Shown: in pieces, positions 46,721 through 57,645 of the stretch | Numbering within the stretch: the stretch's first letter is position 1 | Layout: each line of letters starts with the position of its first letter | Source of the DNA: Cyathus striatus | Lineage: Eukaryota > Basidiomycota > Agaricomycetes > Agaricales > Nidulariaceae | Reading direction: 5' to 3' | NCBI GenBank assembly: GCA_025738555.1 | Contig: JAOVFP010000008.1 | Coordinates: 1,488,001-1,552,000 of the forward strand | DNA length: 64,000 bases | The notes under the pieces: model-generated | What the model was told of the DNA's origin: nothing | The model's database searches: none | What the model saw: the letters and a program-made list of their open reading frames with translations, nothing else | Translations under genes and position numbers: made by a program

Positions 46721-49053
46721 TTCTTTGTTTAGGTCTCAAGCTCCCCTTTACCCTTACATCCGACGTGCAGTAAATTTTTATTTCAGTAGATCCATGTTTC
46801 TACTTCATTATAATATGCACACACGGCTGATTTGGGTCTTCTACAAGATCTACTTTGCAAAATTAGAAGAAAAAATGAAAAATGCAAACTTTTAAACCTA
46901 GAACACTTACTGCGGCCGAACTAGATCCTGGTCACTCTAGTAGCATAAAATATGAAATTTCCAACTCAGCGTCTATTTATTAAAATTAAAATGTGTGTCG
47001 CATTATATAATATATCCACATTATATTCTATCACGCTTTGAATCATAATTTTAGAGGTTCTCTTTGGTGTGTTATAAATATTTTTATTCTGAAACCTCCA
47101 GACTATTTTGGTAACTGGAGCCCGGTAGTCTTCAGTCTAATTCTCACTGTATAATGTCCTTGTTAAATCTTCAGGTTTTGTGTTGACTTTCTATAATATT
47201 TAAAACATAGTTATGCCCTATTTACATCAAATTCTGTGCATTACTTTGTCTGTGTCTCGAAATTCTCCTCAAATAGATCAAAAAGAATGATTATATTCAT
47301 TTCTCGAGGTCTCAGTCTCTCCAGGAATGTTGTTCAAACGGTATATTGATTTTCATATTATATGTCTAAATTGCCATCTAACTACTAACTTGAAAACTAT
47401 CATTATAACTTAAGATATACAGCAATTACCACATTACAATGCACTCCTGTAAGCCTGGCTTGTATACCGTAACATGACAGCCTTTCAACTCCATTGAATA
47501 GAGGGCACTAGGAAATAGCCATACAATGTTATGTTGTACATGGACGGGACGAGAAAATGCTGAAAAATGGTCATGTTGACAGCGTGTGAGATTCTGCAAG
47601 GTAAATATAGCCAACTTTGAGCAGAATCACTTACATATTGCAACATTGATCAGTAACAAGACATGATTTCATAATGAAGTATGTTACTATGATACTTAAC
47701 TAAAATAGGTATATGAATATTTGGCGGAGAGTGAGTGTGGAAAAAACAAGATGAAGATTGACCAGGTTCCGGGTATGACCAAGTTTAGATTGGCGGCAGT
47801 AATAAATTTTGGGCCCGGAGGGCGAACCTAGATTATATCCGGACAAATTTCAAAAATCCGCAGATAACTTTTCCGACAACTTTTAATTATCTCAAGGAAC
47901 TAACTGTTGTGGGGATAATCAGGGGTTCCTCCCCACACCGCCGTCTTGAAGAATAGCGTGACCCCGGATTTCGTTGTTCCGATAATTATGGGACATTTTC
48001 CATTCTGATTCCATAACCTGTTGATGCTGGGAAATGTCCTCGCATATGAGGTATTCATGTGGCACTTTTGAAGTTGTTTTATTTTTTAAAGAATCCCGCA
48101 TCCTTCCTCCCTCCCCCCAGTTTTGGAGAAGCCCCAAACCCCAGGCCTGTCAAACAACCTATAGACTTTGCTAGTCCAAAGTCTATGCCTATACTCCCGC
48201 TGCTAGGATCAGCAGAAAAGAGCTAAATCGACGGTGGAGCAAGTTGGACTCCTTTTATTGCCGTCCTCCTGCAATCTGTTACTGAAGCCTCAGCTGATCA
48301 TAACTGGGACGTGCGATCGTTCGTTTGTAACAATCTGCGTATCATATTGTCGCTATTTAACTTCGTTTAACGTTGGGCACACTCGGAGCTTGGTGGGGGT
48401 CGACGTCCTTCGCCGTCAGGTTTCAAGTTTGTCCTCGCACCTTACATGGCTCGACTCGTTTTGTCAATACTACGCTTTATTAACCTCCTTACTATGTTCT
48501 TCTCTCTTTTCATATCATCCCATGCCTTTCCCTTAGTGCACTCGGATACCCTCCACTCACGCTCTTTTATAATTTCTAATGCAACCGGAACCCCCCAAGT
48601 TATCAATACGGATACGAACGAGTCTGTTACCCAATCACTCGCGACAGACGGCTCTGGAAATGGATTTGATATTCCTGGCATTATATGGCCTACATTTTGT
48701 TTCGTTTTTGGTGTGCCGATAGCATTTGCTGGAGTTTGGGGGTTAAAACACAGGATGTCGGTAACGAGGGCTATAGCGTTGGGATTGGTGTTTGCTATCT
48801 GCTGTAAGTACATCTTTCATTCTGTAACTTGAGCTGTGCTCTATTCGCTCTAGAATCTGATAGCCCTTCTGTAGCATGGTCCGCTCTAACGAACACACTC
48901 TCGTCCACCCCATCGATCCCCGACATTGTTCTCACCGCGGTAACACTTGGTTTTTTTGCACTTGGCTTCCGCCTTGGCCTTTCCAGCCTTATGAAAGATC
49001 TGGCAACGATCGCCCTTGGTATACTATGTGGCTTGAGTTTTGGAATTCGCGTG

Positions 49054-49064
49054 GCACTATTGCG
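49054..49064. repeat. Left 11-bp target-site duplication
   Basis: GCACTATTGCG, identical to 54279-54289. It lies in codons for Ala-Leu-Leu-Arg of the host exon. Confidence 0.85.
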
Positions 49065-49831
49065 GGTAGGACGAAATACGACACTTTACAGATCAAAAAA
49101 CAGACGTACACATTCAAAATTTACACTTACACATCCGAAATTTACACATTATTCACATTTGTCACCCGGGTGATGCATATTCCACACGCCGTTTTAAGTC
49201 TCATAATAAATTTCAATATTAAGTTAAGAGAAACTTAAGTAAAATATAACAATTTATTTTGCAATTGAAGGGAACATGACGAAGGGATAGAGAATAGGTT
49301 AGGGTTAGAGACGCGTAAGCGCATAACCCCTGCCTCAATACCAGGCAGTGGGCAATACACCAGTCTTGCAGCAGGGGAGAATGAAGGTCGAAGGGAGGGG
49401 ATGGCAGATATTGGGCAGATATATTAGCACTAGTAACGGACTTGTATCATAAGCTAGTCGGTCCCAAGTCCCAAAAACTCTAGACATTCATTTGCGAGAA
49501 TGTACATACCTCAGACCCCTCAGACCTGTTGCCCATTGTATATACTCCACAGTCCGCTAAAATGCTGTATCAGGAGAAGATTTGAATCGTATTGGTGGTA
49601 TCTTGAGCAACGAGCCGGATTTTGAAGTGAAAGAGAGGATATCTTGGATTGTAGATTGAGGTGACAGGTAAAGTGATGGTTTAAAGAAAGGAATGATGCC
49701 ACCACTAATACCCTCTGCGTCAATTCGACTCAATTGTTCCTCTAGTCACTCTGGGGTTTAAACAACACAATCTCATTCAGATGTGTTTACTAGAGAATGT
49801 GTACATAGATGTATGTAAAGTACCTATAATA

Positions 49832-52800
49832 CTACAGTGGCCGCTTAGGGCTCGGAAACTGTGCGAGGAAGTTGTCAAATACTTCCTCTGACATCTCGTC
49901 ATTCCATAAGGCAGCCTGAGGATCACTGTACGAGTTCGTGGCTGTGAATTGCGAGAACTCAGGGGTTGGGGTGTCCGTATCGTTATTGTGGGTGACAGCA
50001 GTATGTGAGTGCAACGTATTGGCAACATCACTAAGTGCATTGTCATTGGGAGTTGTCGGTCGAGGCTGAACAGCTGGAAAGACTTCCGGAACATGAAGGC
50101 GTTGATGTGAGTACATGTAAGGTTGTACTTGTGAGGGCCTGGGGGTCAGTGGACAACGAACCGAGGGCTGGGGCTCTGGAGTTGACAAACGATACGATGA
50201 TGGTTGCGTGGGCTCTGGGGTTGGTGGATAATGCAGTGATGGTTGTGTGGGCTCCGGGGTTGGTGGATGATACAGTGACTCCGAGAGTTGCGCAGGCTCT
50301 GGGGTAGATGAGCGATGAACTGATGGCATTGGCGAGCTGCATACAGGAGCTGCTGCCGTGGGTGATGGAGAAACGTGCAGAGAAGAAGACCCGGGGTAAG
50401 GAGCTGTGCCTGCACGAGCTGCCTCGAGTCGGATCTTTGGAGTTTTTACTCGCCCAGTAGAGTCCCCATGCCGTTTTTGCTGCACCTTTGATGTGGTACC
50501 GTTTACATCGCGTAGCTGTTTTCGAAGATTCCTCAACTTTTCTTCACTTTCTTTGTGCTTGTTCGTTAGTGCATCAATTTCCTGCTGAAGCTCGGAGGAC
50601 TCAGCTTCTTTCATCCGTTGAATAGATATCTTCTTGGTGGAGCTAGCTGTGCGTTTAACACTTCGAGTAATTCGATGCTTGCGTGTGTTGCTGCGACTGA
50701 TAGTTATGGCTGTTTCATGAGCCCTTTTGACTTCGATAGATACTACCTTATCAACCTTTTCGACTCTGAATGAAAAGACATGAGACAAGCAAAAGTAATG
50801 ATATAGTAGAAAATCATACATACATCTTAATTGCCTCCAGCAACGGCAACTTTATTCCCGTCCGAGTGGTTGTCCAATAGTGTTGCCCCTCTCCGGTATT
50901 CGTTGTAGTTGGAGTGGTTTTCCAAGCGTCAGGATGTATGTGTGACATACTTTGCAAAATAGTTGGAAGTATCCACTTGCTCTGACGCTTGTGTAACCAC
51001 CAACCTGTATAGGAAGTATTAGGCGAAATCTACAGAATGCAGCGACTCTCCAACACTCACTTTTTATCTTTGGAATGCCAAGACTGTCAATAAACTCATC
51101 AAAGGCGGGAAGATCCTCTGGCTTTAAGTAGAAGAAATCTAAGATTCTCTGGTAATTCTCGTGTGAAACCAGTTTTCTGAAATCGAGTATAGCTCTGTTT
51201 AATGTCAGCTGTCAGTTAATTGAGGCTTCCCTGTCAGCAGACTACATACCGCTTCACATGAACATGACAGCTCTTGAGAATGTACGGCAAAATGGACTCG
51301 GTGTCAATTGATGCTGGTATGCCACTGTAATCTGGTCTGTTCGTGGCAATAAATGAATCACCGAACCCCAATGATTGTGCCGCTTCAAGGTCAGCATTCA
51401 TACAAAGAAGATTACCACCTGGAGTAAGTGCTTTGAAGCGCATTGGCCTTGAGGTTACATCTTCAACGATGTATTGAAGTGTATCAAAGAGCTTCTTGTA
51501 GAACTTTCGGTCCTGTCCATTGGTATACACACGGCCAATGGTAACCGCTGACAAGTGAAGTAATGAGCAAGAGTGGAAGAGAACACAGAAACACAGTTTC
51601 AAACACATACCTCGCTGAACTGCTGAGCAATATATCACAATCTCCCATTCATTATAATCAAGCACTCGTTTGAATGTATGATCTACCTCAAATGATGTCG
51701 CTTCGTGAATGAGAGACAGAAGATAAGTATCAAACGTCAGAATCATTCTCTGTGAGCCAACTGCATCAACTCCGTGAATATAACGTTTACTGATAGGTAG
51801 CTTGCATTCTTTCTCGTAGACTGCACAGACACCGAGATAGCTGAGACCGAGAGGTGCATACTGAGTCTTAACTTCTTTAATTATATCTTTTTTGTGTCGG
51901 TGATCCATCAAGGCATTGTCATGCAGTGATGGAGTCTGTCCATCCAAGTTGACCATTGTAGAGCTCGCTGGTTGTGTGATCCTAAGTAGTAAATATAACG
52001 TACAAATATAATGTACGTACCATTGTCCACCATTCGTACTGATGCGCCCCAAACACCAGCATCCTCAACAAGCTTCCTGTAGAGCTTCTTGCTTTCGAGT
52101 GACAACTTTGAGTCTATCGGTAATGGGTGGTTGTGAGCGAATTTCGGTTTATGTACAACAACAGCCATTCGTATTGAATCATCCTCAGGTACATATATTG
52201 TCCGGTATGCTTTGCAAGAATGTTTCTTCATCATACCTTGCACGGCCTTTCCATTAACAACATGTGCGTAAGCTGAAGCTATACATTAGAAACCAATAAA
52301 AAATAATGTTGAAATAGAATACATACGGCAATATTTCAAGCGGCCACCAATTCTTGATGAAATGATATGTGGGCATGCTTTAGTATCATGCTTGTTGGAA
52401 ATTGAGATATGGCCGTTATGAAAAAGTGATGCAAGTATTTCAACATCGGCATAATGGGGAATGTTTACAGACTTATGGTGACGGCAGTTTCTTGCCCACT
52501 TGCTGCAACCGATGAAGTAGCGGTTCTCGCTGCTAGGATCTGTCACAGGCTTCAAGACCGGAGTTCCATTGCACGGTGTCATTCCAAATGGAGTTTTCAC
52601 CTCACATTTCCATTGGGAATGAACAACATGAAAAAATCTAATAAAAATGAGCAACATAACATGATATGTGAGTGGTAAACATACGTGGTTGTGTCTTTTA
52701 TGACACTTGTCACTTCTTCCTTGCGAGCTTCAATTTGAGCATGAATAAGTGCCTCGTTTGCATCCGGATCCAATACACGACGAGTGACGTTGAGAAGCTC

Positions 52801-54012
52801 AGAGTCTGCATACTCACATGCCCAGATGCCTTGGCATTTGATGCGTGACCGACGGCAAAGAACTGCCTTGGACCCAAGTATATTAAGAACTCGAGCAGGA
52901 GAATCTTTCCGTCCACTTGTACCTCCCCATGAATCTTTGTCCTAGCAAGTGCAGAATGTTAGATAGTACGGCTACATGAAAATAAAACATACCTTGTCTT
53001 TGATGATTGCATCAACTGGAAGAAGTCGGCCATTTTTGTCGGTAAGATGATACTTATCATCACTGAGATCAACGACATATGCCGTCGTTTGATGTGGAAT
53101 GGGCCATGCTGTTGGTACCCCTTTCACGTACTCAACAGCTTGAACTTTAAGTCTTGTAGTAATGGATTTAAGACCTGTTTCGATTTTGACTGTTTCGACA
53201 TCATCATCCAACCAGATAGTTGACAATGAATCATCTTCAATGTCACTAGCATCGTTTTCATCTGATGATGGATTCTTATTGGAATCATATCCTTCGTCAT
53301 CTATCTTCTGTTAGCTCGAAAATTTATAAGTAACTTATTCACGCACCACTCTCATCAACACTATCACTGTCATTAATAACCATGCTCTCAGACTCAAGAT
53401 CTCCTCTATCACGATTACCTAACTCTTTGTCAATTATGCGATCTAGTGAACTGTAGAAGAAACATACCTGTTTCCTTTTCGAAAAGGCTTGTGACTTCGG
53501 TATCAATATCCATTTCATCTTCAGAAGATATCTCCAATATCTCATCTTGATGAGTGGTAAAGTCTGAGGGAGGCGGACTAGTGCCTGAGAGATCAATAAA
53601 GTCATCCAACTCAACCTTCACATTTGAATGCGACAACAGTTCCAGATGCATTGACAATTCAAAAGGCTCCACAGGCTCATGTTTGACAGGTGAGTCTTCA
53701 GCCAGGGATCCTGACAGCCTAGGAGAGGAAGCTGGTGACGATGAGATGGAAATAGCGTACTCGGCTGTGCAGCCTCGGTCCTTGATGAAATTTCGAAGGG
53801 TGGCAATGTCCACCCATTTAGTATTGTCGAATAATGCGGGGTTACTTGTGATGTATTCCTTCTTGTAAACCTGTGATAACGTCATAACCGGCAATCATAA
53901 GTGTGATGATGTGATGTGCGGCTTTTAAACACTCGCTTACATAGTCCCGGAATGCATCTAGTACATGCTTTGGAACCGTGTTTAAGAAATCAACATCAGA
54001 ATGAGAACACAT
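49832..54012 (-). CDS. MULE-type transposase, multi-exon
   Basis: First exon 54012-53941 (MCSHSDVDFLNTVPKHVLDAF...), second 53870-53468. Further coding blocks: 53226-52972, 52916-52710, 52657-52290, 52243-52050, 51960-51240 (with an internal intron near 51610-51550), 51170-50820 and 50770-49832. The order is an acidic N-terminus; a Cys/His region (WKCEV, PCNGT, IGCSKWARNCRHH, then HSCKAY...AHNHPLP, the WRKY-GCM1-like zinc finger pattern); a core with EVDHTFKRV and CMNADLEAAQSLGFGDSF giving the two Asp of a DDE-type site, then KSCHVHVKR; a coiled coil (LQQEIDALTNKHKESEEK); and a Pro-rich tail with tandem PPTPEPTQPS-like units. It moves the element by cut-and-paste. Exon joins in the middle are approximate. 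Confidence 0.68.
50160..50310 (-). repeat. Tandem repeat coding STPEP-type units
   Basis: Within the last transposase exon a unit of about 36-42 bp repeats four to five times (GGTTGGTGGATAATGCAGTG, GGGTTGGTGGATGATACAGT). It encodes Pro-rich HYPPTPEPTQPS variants in the C-terminal tail. Confidence 0.6.
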
Positions 54013-54278
54013 TGTATGAGGTAGTAGTACTGAGTGAAAGTTGCGGGCAACAAACTCAGGTCGAAAATTTCTCCAGGTATATATGATTCATATTTTCTTG
54101 TTTATTTTTTGTTTATTTCCATTATATCTGCTTTTATTTATGATTCACTTCTTTTTATTTTTTTAGTTTTTCGTTTTATTTTTCAAATGTCGCTCGAGAC
54201 CAAATACATACAAAGTGTAAAATTTCAATGTGTATGTGTGTTACTCGATCGGTATAGTGTCGCGTTTCGTACTACCTC

Positions 54279-54289
54279 GCACTATTGCG
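54279..54289. repeat. Right 11-bp target-site duplication
   Basis: GCACTATTGCG, identical to 49054-49064; the host reading frame resumes here (ALLR then QGLLFGGVETG). Confidence 0.85.
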
Positions 54290-54988
54290 ACAGGGCCTGC
54301 TTTTCGGTGGCGTTGAAACAGGAGAATATGCCGCGAATTGGGCTATTGTAGGTATTACCGGATTACTTGGAGCGATGGTGTTGTTTTGCAAGAGGTCAAA
54401 AAGGCCAGGACTGGTGAGCGATATTATGAATTATCGGTGTAAAAGCCTTGCTGAAGCTGTGATTTACGATTTAGGCCGTTGCATGCGCCTCAATTGGCAC
54501 CTTTCTGACGTTCCTTGGCGTTGATTTAATACTGAATAAACAAACAGGCATGAGCACTGGTTTGAGGTTCTTGTTCGACAGAAATAAAGCTCATCTTATT
54601 GTGTGTTATTTTGTTGTTTCTACTAGCGATATTCACAAATAAAATCATAATAGGACATAATGCAACGTGGCTATGAACCTCCTTTATCTACTATAATTCT
54701 TCTTGCTGTATCTCTTGGTCTTACGTATGTCTTTTACTATGTTTTCTTATCTTCTCTAATCATTTTTATAGACCGATTATGGGATATATCCAGTATCGCT
54801 TCTTCCCTCCGCCACCTCCTACAACACTCGACGCAGTAATGGGGCCAATACTTGACAATGACGAGCTAATTTCGTTACCTCTGCCTCCAAAAATGACTAC
54901 ACTAGTAAAAGAGCGGAGGTCGTTCTTCAACGAGATGTGGGATGCTGCGAGGTTTAAAGGCACGAGCCCATATCGGCTCAGTTTGTAA

Positions 54989-57645
54989 CAACATGATGGT
55001 ATTGTGATGGCTGAAGCTTAGGCTAAACTAAGTTTGTTGTATGATTCCGTGTCAATTATATTATTTATTGCATCTAAGATTCCTCTGTCGCCGACTGCCA
55101 GCACATCGCGCAATACGCAAGATCCAGCAGATGATATTTGTAAGTCTAACTAAACTTGTTATTACTCCGCCCATAAGGGAGAATATACGAAAGAAACAGG
55201 ACTGGGGCTTCCGATTGCGGACTAGAATAAAAGTTCCATGATAGAGGCGATGTGGTTAGTACTCGATAATAGCAATGCTTGCAGTTCAACGCATCTGTGA
55301 TTAAGTTCAGCGTGCATACAAGCAGTGATAACAGGTAAACCAATCTATCATAAGCAAAACTCTTAACAGGATCATTAAGCTCTTCTAAAATGTCGCTAAC
55401 GCGCATGAACAGCTCCTCGCCACCAACTGTCTAAATGCTACTTTCAAGCTATTGTCGTTCACATCGGGCCCCGAATACAGTGAGGATTTCGTAAAAGTTG
55501 GGTTCAAGGGAGTGTGCGGAGTTGATAAGAGTGTGGGGCACCTAGTTTATGTTGAACGGGTCGTCGCCGTTGTGAGGAAAAGGAACAAGGTGCCTACAGC
55601 CTGTGAAGGGGGGAATGCGAACTACAGTCTAACCAGATGTGTAGCAGTGGTGATAGTGCCTAGCGAGGCATACACAGGTGTCGGCCAGAGGTAACGACAA
55701 GCAAGCCATGCCTGGTGTGGGCATGTGGAAGAGGAAGCCTTGACTCAGGCCAGCGCGAGGGTAATAATGTAATGGATTAAAGACAAAGAGCACAATGTAT
55801 GATACAATGAGCTATCTACATAGGGATATTTGTATGTGTTATAATCCAAAGGGTCCGCGAAGTCTGTTCGCTTCAACAGTTTAAGTTTATAAAAGAGAAG
55901 GTGAGGTGGGCTGGAGGAGGGAGAAGCGGTGTAGTTGTATGAGGAGGTGGGTCCAAGTACGGTGGATTTCAAGTTTATAATAAGAGTGTTTGTAACGGTC
56001 TTGACAATACACTTGCATTTATTAAATTTCTCACTTACCAAGACGAGTGTTGGGGTGCTCGCGATTTGTAGTTACCTATAACAACTAACAAGTTACTACC
56101 TGAGTCAAATCTGCAATTATTAGGCGCTTTCGCGTGGCAGTCGCACGTGCTACAAATACTTAAAGAAATAAGGCCGGCAAGCGGCAGAGCCCGTATGATC
56201 AAGTGGTACGTCGACAAAAGATACTTAGAAAGCTCAAGAAAAATTAAATTAAATTAACGTCATGCAATGTGCATGTCGAAAGATGGTAACCCAAGACGAG
56301 GTGTGTGTCGGATAAAAGCCATTGACGGTTGAATACCACTTAGTCAATCCACCTTGATGATATAGCACAATAAACATCAAACGAAAAGCAAAGTGCCGAT
56401 AGCTGGATGTAGATGGCATCCCTTCTCGCTCTAACCAACACTAAATCCGAGCTACAAGCACTAAATGTTACTCATACCCAATTACATTCCCAACCTCTTA
56501 ATCTCGTACGCCAACTTACCCCACAAAACACAGATGAAGTTGATCATAGCAGTGAACGCTTCCCCCCATCCTCCCTCTTTCTTTCCATTTTCCCCTTTTC
56601 TCATTCTTCCTCCCCTTCGAGTTCCCTCTCCCTCCAGTTACCAGCACGAGTCCAAGGTGAGGTGATGGTGGTGGTGATGGTCGAGACCGAGGGCCGCAGA
56701 CTGGGCTCAAACTCCCTGACCTGCAGTATCAACGTACTGATGCCGTGCCATCGACATCGCGCACAACAGCACCGCCGACATCTTTACCCCCCCTCTCCTC
56801 CTCGTCCTCCCTTCATCCCAGCATGGTAACGGTACCCAGGCTTCGAAAGTCCTCCACTGGCATCTTCCATCCAGCACATCACCCTTCTGGACAATGTTAC
56901 CCCATCACTATCCCTCCACGTTGGTCTTTCTTTCCCGAGTCGATAAGAAACGATAATCGAGGTTCATTGAGTAAATCGAGTACCTGGTAAAAGGTATTCT
57001 AGATAGCAAAGAGCGGGAGACACAATAACGGCGCGCGCGGGGAGGATAACGAAACGGAAGGGGGAATAATAATGAGGATGGAACGAAGGGAGGATCTGAG
57101 ATGAGTGAGGTATTTTCTAAGTCGACGTCTTGGACGGGAGGTCCAGACAGCAGTCGCCCACAAATCCGTTGGGATTGTTGTTTGTGCGAGGAAGAGGAAT
57201 GTGGTATATAATGATACGTGAGTATGTAAGTGAGATAATGACGGCGAATGACATAATGACATACGGAGCTCAATCCTATTCGAACGGGCAGAGAAGGTCT
57301 ACGTTGATGGTCCTGAATCTGGGCGGTGAGCGCATCCATGGGTGAGTATCACACGGTCGATCATAGGATCCGGAATGCAGAAGAGAGGAAGAGGGGGTCC
57401 GTGTTTGCCAGTGGAAGACGCATCGTCGTTGTTGGCAGTGGACCAGTGGGAATTTTTCACGTGACCATGTTTGCTAGATTGCATCACCAATCTGCCAGTC
57501 ATCCTGTTTCCAACTCTCATATCGGCCTGCTCTTCGACCAGCTCCTCGTCGACTTGAAGGCTCGAATAGCGGCATTGTAAGACATACATGCCATACTTAT
57601 ACACCGATCTCGTAGCAACTTCACAAGCTTTCAAATCAATCCAAT
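54989..57645. other. Intergenic, repeat-bearing DNA
   Basis: No gene with a convincing splice chain. A 138-codon frame at 56413 is low-complexity Ser/Pro/His and overlaps frames on the other strand, so I do not accept it. A repeat shared with 42.8 kb lies at 55980-56100. Confidence 0.4.
55980..56100 (+). repeat. Dispersed repeat end shared with 42.79-42.88 kb
   Basis: GACAATACACTTGCATTTAT, then CTCACTTACCAAGACGAGTG and GTGCTCGCGATTTGTAGTTA, match the other copy with substitutions. It continues into AACAACTAACAAGTTACTAC, suggesting an element terminus. Confidence 0.5.

Larger units (their letters stand above)
44140..48445. other. Long gene-poor, repeat-rich stretch
   Basis: No supported gene in 4.3 kb. 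Recognised pieces are listed separately: ATCCGGACA repeats at 45735-45845, a pogo-like end at 45905-45940, and a dispersed repeat at 46370-46720. The rest is AT-rich with only short chance frames. Confidence 0.5.
49065..54278 (-). mobile_element. Mutator-like (MULE) DNA transposon, about 5.2 kb
   Basis: The left end GGTAGGACGAAATACGACAC pairs with the reverse complement of the right end (GAGGTAGTACGAAACGCGAC). Similarity continues inward for about 75 bp (GATC, then TACACATT.AAA.TTTACACTT on both sides) at roughly 80 percent by eye. An identical 11-bp duplication flanks the element; 8-11 bp is characteristic of Mutator elements. Inside is one multi-exon gene on the minus strand with a zinc-binding region and an MULE-like D...D core. 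It is inserted into an exon of the membrane-protein gene. The intact duplication indicates a fairly recent insertion. Confidence 0.85.
48446..54988 (+). pseudogene. Multi-pass membrane protein gene split by a transposon
   Basis: Host exons: 48446-48803; 48875-49064 resuming at 54290-54413; 54475-54600; 54654-54724; 54772-54988. Skipping the insertion, all introns and frames agree and give about 361 residues. A signal peptide (MARLVLSILRFINLL...) is followed by about seven hydrophobic segments: IPGIIWPTFCFVFGVPIAFA, IVLTAVTLGFFALGFRLGL, NWAIVGITGLLGAMVLF, GTFLTFLGVDLIL, PPLSTIILLAVSLGLTP. The tail is IMGYIQYRFFPPPPPTTLDA then a charged end. The order and style match the DUF4203/TM7-like membrane family of mushrooms. 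As assembled, translation from the first ATG runs into transposon sequence and stops at 49173, removing four or more membrane segments. This allele is probably null. Confidence 0.82.

Noticed and set aside
56413..56829. A 138-codon frame rich in Ser, Pro and His
   Set aside because: It is low-complexity, overlaps frames on both strands and has no recognisable domain or neighbouring exon.
57326..57634. Overlapping frames on both strands just upstream of the F-box gene, one containing VVVGSGPVGIF
   Set aside because: The glycine-rich phrase resembles a nucleotide-binding loop, but it stands alone in an 84-codon frame with no continuing fold or exon. It is probably chance.
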